Made by a program: the position numbers and the translations under genes. This document shows, piece after piece, positions 41,819 to 52,100 of a stretch of DNA of 64,000 bases; the stretch's first letter is position 1; each line of letters starts with the position of its first letter. This DNA comes from an uncultured Verrucomicrobiae bacterium. GTDB lineage: Bacteria > Verrucomicrobiota > Verrucomicrobiia > Limisphaerales > UBA1096. The stretch lies in assembly GCA_937770485.1 (NCBI GenBank), contig CALJHX010000022.1, forward strand, positions 1-64,000, written 5' to 3'. The notes below the pieces were generated by a model. It worked only from the letters and a program-made list of their open reading frames with translations. It was not told the DNA's origin and did no database searches.

Positions 41819-44800
41819 CTACTTGAGCGACTGCATATAGTCGAGCAGGCTGGCCATTTCCTTGACAGTCAAGCCGGCGGCCAGGCCCTCCGGCATCATC
41901 GACGTGGTGCGCGTGCCGCTCTTGGCCACGTCCGAGCGTTTGACGCGTTGCACGATTCCAGCGATGTTGCGCAGATCGGCGACGCCATCCTTTTCTCCGG
42001 TCACAAAACCTTCCACTTTTGTACCGTTTTTCAACTCGAACCACTGCGTCTGGAATCCCTGTGACACCACGGCGCTTGGCTTGAGGATGGATTGGATCAA
42101 CTCGGCCCGCTTCCATTTTTTGCCGGCGTCGCCAAGGTAGGGGCCTTTCTGCGGTTGATCCTGCGAGGTGGTGTGGCAGGCAATGCAGGCCTGTCGGGTA
42201 AATAACTGGCTGCCAAGTGTGGCATTACCTTTGGTCTTCAACAGCAATGCGGTGGCTTCGTTGTGGCCGAGTTGGACAATGCGCCGCTTGTCGTCGTCAC
42301 CCATTGCCGGGGCGGCGTTCAGCTTGTCCAATGTGGCCTTTGCAACCTTGGCCAAGGTGGCGTCTTTCGACTTGGCAGCGGTTGTCACCAATTCTCGATG
42401 GCCGGTTGAGCCGGAGTCGCCGATGGCGTTTAATAACTCGGCGTTCTTGGCTCCGCGACGGATGATGTTGCCCATCATCCCACGAAGGTAATCGTTGGCC
42501 AACGGCGACTGCTCGAGTTGCAGCGCGATCCGGTACGTGACGACCTTGGCTGCGCCTTTTTGTTTGCGCGCAGCATCGCGCAACACCTTCGGACGGCTAA
42601 GATGGCTCGGTTCGTAAATGAACTCCCGCACAGTTGGAGCGAAACTTTTTTGATCGGCACTGTGCTTTTGCCATTCGCTGATGATGGCCAACTGTGTGTT
42701 GAATGCCTCGTTGCCTGTGATCCGGCCAAGCGCATTGAACGACTCGGAGCGAACCTTCGTTTCGCGATCACGATCGAGCGCCGCCTTGCGTAGTGGTTCA
42801 ATGGCGATGGTGCCAAGCGAGGCCGAGGCAATGAACGCCAGCGCCTCGTCAATCCTGGTATCGATGCCCAGCGCGGCTGGGTCGATGCGATTGAACTTCA
42901 AACTGGCAATAACCTGCGGCTTGTAGCTGATATCGAGCTGGTCGAATCCGGTCTTGATCGCCGCGCGGATGCGAGGAGAAGCCTCCCATTCAACCGGCTC
43001 AAAGTAGGGGCCACGGTCGTCAGGACGGGTGGACCACCACTTCTTCCCGTCCCAACGCTTGTCGATGTAATAAAGCCGACAGAGGGCGGTGAGAATTTCC
43101 GTATTCAGCGACGGGTTTTCTGAATCCTGCAGTTTTTGAATCAGGCCGTCGACCGCTTTGGCGATGTGCATTTCCTGCAGCGCGGCCAGGGCGGCCTGCC
43201 GGGTTTGTTCGTTGGAGATGCCGTCGAGGCAGATTTGCGCCGCATCGGTTTCCACGAGTGCCTTACGGGCGATGTGCGGGATGATCTTGTTGTTCGAGTA
43301 AACTCGATTCTTCGGCGAGTTGTCAATCGGTTCCGCCGCAATGTTGAGCAGGGATTTGTGTGGGTTCCCCAGTCTGGCCAGGCCAATTACGGCCTGCAAT
43401 CGGACACGCGGATTCTTGTCGCGCAGCGCTTTCACAAACAGGGCGGAATTCACGCCACCGGTTTGGCGTTTGCGATCGGCGAGGGCTCTATACGCCCATT
43501 CGCGAATGGTTTCGTCGAGCGTCAACCGGGCGATCGTCTTACTTACGGATTCGCCGGCCAGTTGCTTGAGCGTGAACAGCGCGGCGATGCGTCCATGCAG
43601 GTGGATCGACTTGTCGGCGGCGAGCCTGGCCAAGCCGTCGATATGCCCGCCAGCACTGCGTTTGAGAATCTCACGCTGAGTGTTGATCCGGCATACGGCG
43701 CTGTCGGAAACGATGTGTCTGAGTAGGTCGGCGTCGGACGCTTTGGCCAAGTCGGGAAACTTGGCCGCCGTTTTTCCGGGAAAGGTGATCAGCGAAACGC
43801 TGCCGACGTCCGGCCGGCTGAAACGGTAGCCGCCGTTTTTCCAGTCGGTGACGTACATCCTCGAGTTGCCATCAGCGTCCATGTCGATGGCCTTGATTTT
43901 GTAAAAGCTGTCCTGCGTGACGTTGAAGGTGCCTTCGTGCGGCGTGAGGCGGTGCACGTACACGTGTTGCGTGGTGAAGTCGCACGTGTAGAGCGCGTCT
44001 GTGAACGCCTCCGGAAAGCCGGGTTCGTCCAGCCAATAGCCGCCCGTGCCGGAGCCGCCTCCGTAGTCGGCCAGCGGCGGCATGTGTTCTGAAGAAAAAT
44101 TCTTATAGAGGCGGGGATAGCCGTGGTTACCCAGCGAGACGAAGTGGTGAAGGCGAGTGTTCCAGCCCTTGCCATCGTTGGTGTTGTCGCGTGAAAAAAT
44201 GTCGAGCTTCGGGCTGACGGCGACGTCGTAAATGTTGCGGGCGTAGAGTGCGTAGTTTTCCAATTCAGTGCCGTCGGGTCGCACGCGGATCACACCGCCG
44301 CCCCGCAGATGAAGCGTGCTGCCATCGCGGCCCTTGGCCTCGACGTAGCCGTAGTCGCCGATAGCCAAATACAGCCACCCGTCGATTCCCATGCGTACGC
44401 CGTTGGAGGTGTGATCCGCGCCGCGGAAGCTGAGATCGAAGCCCATGCCGGTGACGAGTTGCACCTTCTCGTCGGCGATTCCATCGTTGTCTTTGTCCCG
44501 GAACGCCGAGAGAAACGGCGGATTGACCACATACAGTGTGTCGCCGACAAAGCAGCTAGAGCGCGGGCTGTCGATGTCCGGCACGTAGTCGGTGAACTTG
44601 TCCGCCACACCATCGCCGTCAGTGTCGACGCACTTGACGATCTTGCCGCGGTTGGCCTTTTGATCGAGCGAACTGTTCAGATCCACGCTGACATAAACCT
44701 CACCGTTGCCGCTGGCGGCAACTCCGGTGGGGTAGGTGATCTGTGGCGGCTTGGCGAAAGTGACGACCTTGAAGCCTTCCTGTACGGCGTGGGCGGCTTG

Positions 44801-44851
44801 ACTCAGGCAGAGCATGGGCAGTAGCAAAATAATGGATAGGATTTTCCTCAT
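41819..44851 (-). CDS. PVC-type c-heme protein
   Basis: 1010-residue secreted protein: signal peptide to about residue 22, beta-propeller dehydrogenase-like domain (VTFAKPPQITYPTGVAASGNGEVYVS, CVDTDGDGVADKF, LYLAIGDYGY), HEAT-like helical repeats from about 400 to 840, and a C-terminal heme domain with CIACH (Cys889, Cys892, His893). It lacks the N-terminal SGNH-like domain of the 33053 protein. It is probably a periplasmic sugar-oxidising electron-transfer protein. Single-gene unit on the minus strand. Confidence 0.9.
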   Translation of the reverse strand: MRKILSIILLLPMLCLSQAAHAVQEGFKVVTFAKPPQITYPTGVAASGNGEVYVSVDLNSSLDQKANRGKIVKCVDTDGDGVADKFTDYVPDIDSPRSSCFVGDTLYVVNPPFLSAFRDKDNDGIADEKVQLVTGMGFDLSFRGADHTSNGVRMGIDGWLYLAIGDYGYVEAKGRDGSTLHLRGGGVIRVRPDGTELENYALYARNIYDVAVSPKLDIFSRDNTNDGKGWNTRLHHFVSLGNHGYPRLYKNFSSEHMPPLADYGGGSGTGGYWLDEPGFPEAFTDALYTCDFTTQHVYVHRLTPHEGTFNVTQDSFYKIKAIDMDADGNSRMYVTDWKNGGYRFSRPDVGSVSLITFPGKTAAKFPDLAKASDADLLRHIVSDSAVCRINTQREILKRSAGGHIDGLARLAADKSIHLHGRIAALFTLKQLAGESVSKTIARLTLDETIREWAYRALADRKRQTGGVNSALFVKALRDKNPRVRLQAVIGLARLGNPHKSLLNIAAEPIDNSPKNRVYSNNKIIPHIARKALVETDAAQICLDGISNEQTRQAALAALQEMHIAKAVDGLIQKLQDSENPSLNTEILTALCRLYYIDKRWDGKKWWSTRPDDRGPYFEPVEWEASPRIRAAIKTGFDQLDISYKPQVIASLKFNRIDPAALGIDTRIDEALAFIASASLGTIAIEPLRKAALDRDRETKVRSESFNALGRITGNEAFNTQLAIISEWQKHSADQKSFAPTVREFIYEPSHLSRPKVLRDAARKQKGAAKVVTYRIALQLEQSPLANDYLRGMMGNIIRRGAKNAELLNAIGDSGSTGHRELVTTAAKSKDATLAKVAKATLDKLNAAPAMGDDDKRRIVQLGHNEATALLLKTKGNATLGSQLFTRQACIACHTTSQDQPQKGPYLGDAGKKWKRAELIQSILKPSAVVSQGFQTQWFELKNGTKVEGFVTGEKDGVADLRNIAGIVQRVKRSDVAKSGTRTTSMMPEGLAAGLTVKEMASLLDYMQSLK

Positions 44852-45000
44852 TGTAAAAAAGCGAAGTGATCATTCACGCTTGGGTGGGTGCAGGCAATCA
44901 GTTTCAGCTTCGTCAAGCGCCCGTTTCAGACGCAACTTTGGTCGATTAGCGTTGTTTCATTGCATCGTTCGGTGGCGGTGTTTATTTTAAATCGCGTTTG

Positions 45001-46323
45001 ATGAACTTGCAGCGGCTGTTTTTAATTTCGATCTTGGTAAACTTGGTTTGCCTCGCCGGACTGTTTTGGATGGTTGCCGACAGGCAGCAGCCACCGGCCC
45101 AGCTTGGCACGCCGGTGTCGGCGGCCGCATCGGCAACCGTAGGCCGAGCGCCTGCCCAGGCGGCCCCGGTCGAGCGGATCGTGCGCGAAGTCGAGACGTT
45201 TCACTGGAGCCAAATCGAAGCGGACGACTACCAGACTTACGCTGAGAACCTGCGCCGGATCGGCTGTCCGGAAGAGACCATTCGCGACCTTGTGAAACAG
45301 GATCTCGACAAACTCTACGACCAGCGTAAGGCCGACATCCTGTCCAAAGCCCCCGCACGCAAAGAATTCTGGAAGAGTGGCAACCCCAGTTCCATTGGCA
45401 AGCCAAGCGCATCGGCCAGCTCGCAAATGGCCCAGCTTGACCGTGAGAAAAACGATGTGCTGGGCGACCTGTTCGGAGCTCGGGGTGTAGCTGCCATCAA
45501 CCGGCCCGGTCCGCTTGCCCGCGCCCGCTCGGAGGCCAAGAGCGGCTATGCGATGGATTTTATTCCCGAGGAAACAAAGGCGGAGCTGAACACCCTCGAG
45601 CAAGAATTCGGGAGTGAGTTGCTGAAGAAGATGGCACAGGGCGCGACCGACGCGCAGGATATGGCCGAGATTCGAGGACTGAGAACCGAGCGCGACGATC
45701 GCATCGCCAACATGCTGACACCTGATCAGAAAAAGGAGTACGACTTGCGCAAGTCACCCACAGCGGCAAACATGCGTTTGCAGATGGATGGGTTCGATCC
45801 GTCGGAGGATGAGTTTCGCGAAATCTTTGCGGCGCGCAAAGATTTCGATGACCAGCACGGTGTCGTACCCGGATCGAGTGTTTCTGCTGGTGACATGGAG
45901 GGTCGCCAATTCGCGGAGCAGGAGATGAATAACCAGATCCGAACCTCGCTTGGCGATGACCGTTATCAGGATTATCTGCGCCAAACCGACTACGACTACA
46001 AGTCGATCTCCAAGATTACTGAGCGTCAGGGGCTGGGTGAAAATATTTCAGCGCAGGTGTACGAGATGAAGGGTGGCGCCGAGGAACTCGCCAGGGAGAT
46101 CCGGATGAACACCGGCTTGCCCATCGAGGAGCGGCAGATGCAGTTGGGACAGATTCGAACCGAAACCTCCCGCAGCATCGAGTCGCTGATTGGTGGGCAG
46201 GGAGCGGTTGCATTGCAAGGCCAGGCCGGCGGCCGGAACTGGCTCAACAACCTCGGCCGCGTCAACCCGCTTCCCATCGTCAAGCCGACCTTCCAGGTCA
46301 TCACCAGTGGTGCTGGCCCGTAA
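45001..46323 (+). CDS. membrane-anchored helical protein of unknown function
   Basis: 440-residue protein with one N-terminal helix (LFLISILVNLVCLAGLFWMV), then a Pro/Ala-rich linker and a long, charged, mostly helical body. ATG 45001 is used rather than TTG 44998. Repeated pieces of the form LTPDQKKEYDLRKSP and DDRYQDYLRQTDYDYKS look like two related helical modules. I recall similar proteins as hypothetical in Verrucomicrobiota. The function is unknown. Confidence 0.75.
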   Translation: MNLQRLFLISILVNLVCLAGLFWMVADRQQPPAQLGTPVSAAASATVGRAPAQAAPVERIVREVETFHWSQIEADDYQTYAENLRRIGCPEETIRDLVKQDLDKLYDQRKADILSKAPARKEFWKSGNPSSIGKPSASASSQMAQLDREKNDVLGDLFGARGVAAINRPGPLARARSEAKSGYAMDFIPEETKAELNTLEQEFGSELLKKMAQGATDAQDMAEIRGLRTERDDRIANMLTPDQKKEYDLRKSPTAANMRLQMDGFDPSEDEFREIFAARKDFDDQHGVVPGSSVSAGDMEGRQFAEQEMNNQIRTSLGDDRYQDYLRQTDYDYKSISKITERQGLGENISAQVYEMKGGAEELAREIRMNTGLPIEERQMQLGQIRTETSRSIESLIGGQGAVALQGQAGGRNWLNNLGRVNPLPIVKPTFQVITSGAGP

Positions 46324-46337
46324 GTTCGCCAATCGCT

Positions 46338-46563
46338 TTAACGGTTCTCGATAAAATAATCGATCGTCAGGGCGATGTCTTTTGCAATCTGACGAAGTAA
46401 AAACGGGGCGAATATCGCGGCCCCTGTGATCCAGCACGGTTGTTTGTCTGCCAGCTGCGTGGTGAAACTGAGAGAGGAATTCTCATTGGCGAACTTGAGA
46501 AAACCCAAGATTGTTCAATATCCGCATCACCTCTCGTGGCTTCAGGATGGGGGTGCGGGATAT
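46338..46563 (-). pseudogene. hicA: decayed hicA mRNA-interferase toxin
   Basis: The minus strand reads ISRTPILKPREVMRIL, NNLGFSQVRQ, a TGA stop (46483-46485), then EFLSQFHHAAGRQTTVLDHR and GRDIRPVF. After a shift near the A-run 46399-46403 comes LLRQIAKDIALTIDYFIENR and a stop. These match the HicA order, including the His-x-x-x-x HH region and LRQIAKDI-type C-terminus. The start codon is ATA, so three separate lesions are visible: start, nonsense and frameshift. Confidence 0.75.
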
Positions 46564-46569
46564 TTTACG

Positions 46570-46774
46570 TTACAGGTTTACTGTTTGTGTGTTCATAAAT
46601 TCGGCGTCCAGTTGAGGTTCACCATCCTCCAGCAGCATCGCAATCACTTCTTGAAGATTGCTTTGCAGTTCATCAAGGGTTTCGCCTTGTGTGCACACTG
46701 GGAAATCGTGGCATGTATCCAAAAAAAAGGTCGGTCTCCTGACATTTCTCAACAACAGCGGTGAATGCTGGCAT
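46570..46774 (-). pseudogene. hicB: decayed hicB antitoxin
   Basis: From ATG 46774 the minus strand reads MPAFTAVVEKCQETDLF. A run of eight T (A-run 46721-46728) then shifts the frame. With seven T it continues LDTCHDFPVCTQGETLDELQSNL to EFMNTQTVNL and stop, a HicB N-terminal RNase H-like fold of about 67 residues. The hicA remnant follows directly, as in hicBA modules. A sequencing homopolymer error is possible here, but hicA is broken independently. Confidence 0.7.
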
Positions 46775-46808
46775 GTCGTCAGGTTATAAAACGAGATGGC
46801 AAAGGCAA

Positions 46809-47738
46809 TTATGAGTTTTGCGGCGGCACAACCAGCTTCAACGTCCTCGGCAATAGCTCGACCGTTGCCGGGGTGGTACCGATGATGTCGCCGTCGGCCT
46901 GGAGTTCGGCCGTTGGTACGGCATCGATCTCGAGGCGTTTTCCCGTGAAATAGTCGACGCGCTTGTCCTCGACGTAGCGGCCGCTGAGGATGCTGGGGAA
47001 TCGCCGCACAATCTGCAGCCGGCCTAGCGCGTCCACGAGGCTGATGTTCAGCAGGCCGTCGTCCGGCCGTGCGCCGGGGGAGATGCGCATCACGCCTCCT
47101 GCGGCAAACTCGGTGTTGCCCGCGCAAACCTGAAACATTCGTCCCGCCGTTTCGCCGCCGTCCCACTTCACCGAAAACTCCGGCGCTCGAAAGCTCGCCA
47201 GCGCGCGGAACAGACCAACCGAGTAACTGAAGCGCCGCCCAAAAATTCGCTTCACACGCGGCCCGGTTTTACGGATCACCTCAGCGGCGAAACCGGCTGC
47301 GACAAAGAGCAGTGCATGTCGCGTGACCGATTTCCCGCCCTGCATTAACTGCACGCGGATCACATCGAGCGTCCGGGTGCTACCCTTGGCCAGGGCGTCA
47401 ATGGCCGATTCAAAATGGGCCAAGCCGTAGGTCAGGGCGACGTCGTTGCCGGTGCCGACCGGCAGCGTGGCTAAGGTCGGGCGCTCGCCCGGTTCGACGG
47501 CCATGAGGCCGTTTGCCACCTCGTTGACCGTGCCGTCGCCTCCCAGCGCTGCAATGATTTCAAAATCAGGGGCGTTCGATTTGGCCAAGCGCGTGGCGTG
47601 GCCGGCGGATTTGGTGAGCACAGCGGTCGCCTCATGGCCAAGAGAAGTCAGGTGCTCCTTGGCTTGGGCCAGACGCCGCTCTCCCTGGTGTTGCCCGGAC
47701 GCCGGGTTGGCGATGAGCAGAATGCGCTTGGCAGCCAT
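46809..47738 (-). CDS. diacylglycerol kinase catalytic-domain protein (YegS/DagK-like)
   Basis: 309-residue lipid kinase fold protein. The nucleotide-binding motif GGDGTVNEVANGL is at about 64 and VGTGNDVA near 92, with the second-domain motif ADGDIIG near the C-terminus. It phosphorylates diacylglycerol, sphingoid bases or a related lipid. ATG 47738 gives the normal N-terminus ILLIANPASG. Its stop is 35 bases from the hicB remnant. Confidence 0.9.
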   Translation of the reverse strand: MAAKRILLIANPASGQHQGERRLAQAKEHLTSLGHEATAVLTKSAGHATRLAKSNAPDFEIIAALGGDGTVNEVANGLMAVEPGERPTLATLPVGTGNDVALTYGLAHFESAIDALAKGSTRTLDVIRVQLMQGGKSVTRHALLFVAAGFAAEVIRKTGPRVKRIFGRRFSYSVGLFRALASFRAPEFSVKWDGGETAGRMFQVCAGNTEFAAGGVMRISPGARPDDGLLNISLVDALGRLQIVRRFPSILSGRYVEDKRVDYFTGKRLEIDAVPTAELQADGDIIGTTPATVELLPRTLKLVVPPQNS

Positions 47739-47867
47739 GGTCGGAGCTCAACTCACCTTGCCGACCCAGTCGCGAGCAACAGCCTTCAAGTCGCCGTGGC
47801 CGTTGGTCTGCGCGCTGTCAGGCGCAAAGTGGATTTGCTCGAGTTGATGAATGGTGACTCTAAATGA

Positions 47868-47944
47868 TGGCACTCCCGAGAGGATTCGAACCTCTGACCT
47901 AGTGTTTAGGAAACACCCGCTCTATCCAACTGAGCTACGGGAGC
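47868..47944 (-). tRNA. tRNA-Arg (anticodon CCT)
   Basis: A complete cloverleaf with encoded CCA. The acceptor stem is GCTCCCG/CGGGAGT, the anticodon stem GGTGT/ACACT encloses TTCCTAA with anticodon CCT, and the T arm is AGAGG-TTCGAAT-CCTCT. It reads AGG codons. A TTGGCCAA copy lies just upstream of it at 47966. Confidence 0.95.
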
Positions 47945-48014
47945 ACATGGGCGGCGACTTGCCGCTTGGCCAAACGTAGGTTGCCGCACTTTCACCGTCA
48001 AGATTGCGGGCGTC

Positions 48015-48800
48015 TTATCCGGCCAAGCCTTGGAGCAGGTGGCCGATCCCGAATGCAGCCAGGGCAGCTATCCCTCCGATGAGCATCATCTCGATGCCGG
48101 ACCTGACCCAGGGGCGACCGGTAAAGCGGGCCTTGAGGCTGCCCAGGGCGAACAGGGTCAGGGCGGTCAGGGCGCAGGCCCATTGGAACCCGAAATCTTT
48201 CCCGAAGTTTCCAAGGTAGCCGGTCACGTAACTGAGCAGCGGTACGACCCCAAACAGCACGAAGGAGAGGAAGGTAGCCAGGGCGTTACCAAGCGGCGAT
48301 TGGTCGGATTTGAACAGGCCAAGCTCCTCGACCATCATCACGTCCACCATCGTGTCCCGATCCTTTGCGAGGATATCGACAATCTGTTTCGCATCCTTCT
48401 CGGCAAATCCCTTTCCGAGGTACAGTTCCACCAACTCGCGTTTTTCGCCGTCGAGGTGATTGTCGAACTCCCACTCTTCCCGGTCGCGTTCGGCCTGATA
48501 AAACTCATCTTCCGCCTTGGTGCTGAGGAAGTCACCAAACGCCATTGCAAGTCCGTCGGCGATCAGGTTGGCAAACCCCAAAATCAGGACGACGCCCCCC
48601 GGCAGCGCGGCCCCGGCCACGCCTGCGACGACGGCAAACGTGGTGATGATTCCGTCGAGTCCGCCGTAAACGATGCTCTTGATGTATTTACCACTGTCGC
48701 CGCTGTGAGGCTCGTGGCCTGCGTCGTGAGAGCTCCGGAGTGAGTCAATATCCTGCTTGCGATAGGCCTCCCGGGCCTTGTCGATATTTCGTGTCAACAT
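48015..48800 (-). CDS. VIT1/CCC1-type metal transporter
   Basis: 261-residue membrane protein of the vacuolar iron transporter family. The N-terminal [25 protein letters not shown] is the family signature, and [27 protein letters not shown] carries the metal-path residues. A soluble Glu-rich hairpin (about 95-150) follows, then three C-terminal helices. It probably moves Fe2+ or Mn2+ out of the cytoplasm. ATG 48800 is chosen; the ORF extends further upstream without support. Confidence 0.88.
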   Translation of the reverse strand: MLTRNIDKAREAYRKQDIDSLRSSHDAGHEPHSGDSGKYIKSIVYGGLDGIITTFAVVAGVAGAALPGGVVLILGFANLIADGLAMAFGDFLSTKAEDEFYQAERDREEWEFDNHLDGEKRELVELYLGKGFAEKDAKQIVDILAKDRDTMVDVMMVEELGLFKSDQSPLGNALATFLSFVLFGVVPLLSYVTGYLGNFGKDFGFQWACALTALTLFALGSLKARFTGRPWVRSGIEMMLIGGIAALAAFGIGHLLQGLAG

Positions 48801-48918
48801 CCTGCCACCAGCGTAACTTGGCCCAAACGTGCCGGCAAGCACCTCTGCTTGGCAATGTGGGTGTAGCTGTAGGCTTGCAGGCTGTGGGTGTAGGAGTAGA
48901 TTGCAGGTGAGTTTTGCA

Positions 48919-49065
48919 ATGAAAAAAGTTTGGATAGCCATTACAGCAGTTGTGATTATCGCAGGGATTGCCCTGTTGTTTTGGGGAGGCGAACCGGCGG
49001 CCACTTTGCCGGCGCAGGAAGAAGGCAGCAGCCCCGGCGACCGGATCGGCAGCGGCATCCGCTAA
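48919..49065 (+). CDS. small single-pass membrane peptide
   Basis: 48-residue reading frame [24 protein letters not shown] followed by a short polar tail. It has a typical signal-anchor pattern with a weak ribosome site (GGTGAG) nine bases before ATG. It is free-standing between divergent and convergent neighbours. A near-copy of the palindrome (CGCTTGACCAAGCG) directly follows its stop. It is plausible but unproven. Confidence 0.45.
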   Translation: MKKVWIAITAVVIIAGIALLFWGGEPAATLPAQEEGSSPGDRIGSGIR

Positions 49066-49101
49066 CGCTTGACCAAGCGGCATTTCTGTTTCTATTTACC
49101 C

Positions 49102-52100
49102 CTACTTCACCTCCAGCCATTGGCTGGCGCTGTGGCTGTTGAACTCCGGGGCGTACATGCTTTGGATATTCGCGATGCCGGATTGGTAGCGGCCTCGATG
49201 GAACACTTTCACTGGATACTCGAACACGTACGTGCCTTTGGGCAGGTAGTCGATGAAGAAATGACTTGAGGCGTCGCGGGTTGATTCGTAGTAGGCCAAG
49301 CCGTCCCGGTACCGGTGGCCGGACAGCACGTTCACCGGTTCCGTGCCGCTGCCCCGCTGGTCGTTCATGTGGACGAATTCCATGTCGCGGTTGGTTCTCA
49401 AAACCAGCCGTACGACCAGCTCGTCGCCCGGTTCGAGATCGCTCCCGATTGGCTTGAGCACCTGGCCGGACTTCGTGTTTTCGCGGACGTAAATCTCCTT
49501 GGACAAGTTCAGTGGCGTGGCCTCGTGCGGCGTCACCTTGGCCAAGTCCTCGAGGTACTGCCAATACACGCTTCCCCAAGCAACTCCGGCGTCGTGCTTG
49601 GTCATTTCCACCTGACCAAGCGCGGATTTAATGTCGCCGCGATCGAACTTGTGTTGGTAAAATCCGGTGCCGGCTTCGACGTTTTCCGGCTTCACCGTCT
49701 CGCCGCCAAGAGACACCTCAACGAGCTTTGTAGAGGCGAGTAGGTTGTCGCCGCCGAGCAGGATCGAGTACACGGCGTCGGCGGTGGCCTTGGTGGTTTT
49801 CCATGCCTGCGTCTGCTTTTGCTTGATGAGCCAGATTTGGCACTCGCGAACGGCGTCCTTGTCGGCGGTGATCTCGTTGAACGCCTCTATCATCATTGCC
49901 TGCGTCTCAATTGGCGCGCGGTACCACCACCACGAATGCTCGGTGTCGCGCCAGAACATCCCCAACTCCTCGTTGGTCACGCTGTGCTCGAGTATCGACT
50001 TGATCACATCGCCCGGCACTTGCCTATCGCCCAGTCGGTGCAGTGCGATCGCGACGTGCGCCTGAGACTGGCGGCTGCCGACCTTCAGCCAATGCTTCTG
50101 CGCCTGGCCGACGAAGTAATCGAACGCGGTTTTGTGTGCCTGGCCAACGGGCCGGTCCTTCAGGTAAAAACTGCGGCAGTACAGGTAGAGCGCAATGGTT
50201 GAACTGAGATGGTTGCCGTCGAGTGTCTTGTTCTCGACGATGCGGTCGTAGCGTTTTTTGATCCAGCCGTCGAGCCGTCCAAGTGCCTTGACCGCCTGGG
50301 TGACCGGCACGCCCTCGACACCGAGATGGCGCAGTCGAGCGAAGCCGGTCGTGACGTACAGCGTGATGTAGTCGTTGCTCCGGCCGCCCGGCATCCACGG
50401 CCAGCCGCCGTCGGCGTTTTGAGCACGGGCAAGCTGATCAAGCAGTCGCTTGGTCTCAGAGTCGAGTCGGTTTTTATCGAACAAAATGCCAACGTTGCGG
50501 CGCGCCTGGCTTTCGTTTTTGGCTTCGCGGACCCACGGCGTCTCGAGCAGCAACAGGCTTTTGAGCTCCTCGTTTTTCTCGAGCGGACTGTCGAGTGCGT
50601 CGGTGCCTTTCCAGAGATCAAACACGCGGCGTATGCGCGGGTCGGACTTGGCGATATGACGGGCAAGCGTGTTGGCGTAAAGCCGGTTGAACGTCTGCTC
50701 GGTGCACTCGTGCGGGTACTCCATCAGATAGGGTAGGGCGAGCACCGCGTACCAAGCGGGATTGGACGCTACCTGCACAGTAAGCGACTGGTGGCGTAGT
50801 GTGTCCGACTCGCCGGACGCGATCAATTTGTCGAAGCGGAATTTCTTCGTGCCCTTGTCGCGAATCGGCAGCGGCAGCGACTCGGTGACGAGGATGTGCC
50901 GCGATAGCACCGGCAGATAATTTTCCTCGCCATCCCCTTGGTCGCCTGCCGAGGCGGTCACTTGGTACACCAGCGTCGGTGCGCCGTCCGGCACGGTGAG
51001 CCGCCATGAGAAACTCCGCGACTCGCCGGCGGGGATGGCAAACTTCTGTTCGGGTGACGTGTTGCCGAGCAGCGCGTTGGCGGATGCCTCGGTTTCGGCG
51101 TTTTGCAGGTTAAGTTTCACGCTGCCGACGCGCTTGGTTTCGCCTGTGTTGATGACGCGTGTGGTGAACTCCAGCGCATCGCCTTCGCGGAGGAACCGTG
51201 GCGGGTTTGGTCGCACCATCAGGTCCAGCGACGTCACCGCCTTGCCGTCCAGATAGCCGGAGCGGGTCTTGGCATCGTGCGCAAATGCCATCAGTTTCCA
51301 CTCGGTGAGCGCCTCAGGCATGGTGAAGCTCAATTTCACCTCGCCGGCTTCACTTGAGATCAGGTGCGGAAAAAAGAAGGCAGTCTCGTTGAGGTTTTTA
51401 CGGATAGGCACAACAGTTGAATCAGGCTTTGGGATGCCAACTGGGGAATTATCCACTTTTGCCAATGCTCCAGCACCATCTTCAAGCGCTCCAAAAGAAG
51501 CTTTCTTCTGGACTTGAACAGCGGACTTCATTGCAGAATCGGCTTCAGCAACCGGGCTGCCAGGGGCGCTGAAGAAGGCATTACTCCGATTCATTTCCAT
51601 TCCCAATCGACCACCTCTGGCACGTATTCGATTGGAGTACCACCGAGTGATCTCGGCGGGGAATGCCCGGTAGAGATACGATGGTATGTTGACTGTTTTG
51701 CGCCCCCAACTGCCTAGCAGACCGCCGAGGCTGTGGCCGTTGTTGGCAAAAGTGGAATGGGCGCTCGAGTAGTCGTGGCGGTAGATACCGAACTGCCGTT
51801 GCCAATGGTGTGGCGCGAAGGCGTCGAGCGAGGCGTCGTACAGCGTAGCTACCATTTCGGCGACCGCCTTCTCGGCATCGGGGCCGGTGATGGTCGCCGT
51901 CCACGTTTCCTCCTGTCCCGGGCGGAGCTTGGAGACGAAGCGCTCCCACTTCACGTTGAGCTTCATGTTCGACCACGGCACGGTGACATGATGCGTACGT
52001 TGCAGCATCCGGTTCTCGCGAACCTGCGTCACGTGAACACTAAACCCGCCACGCATTTCCCCGGTCACCGGCACCTCGAGCAGTCGCTGCGTGCGGCCAG

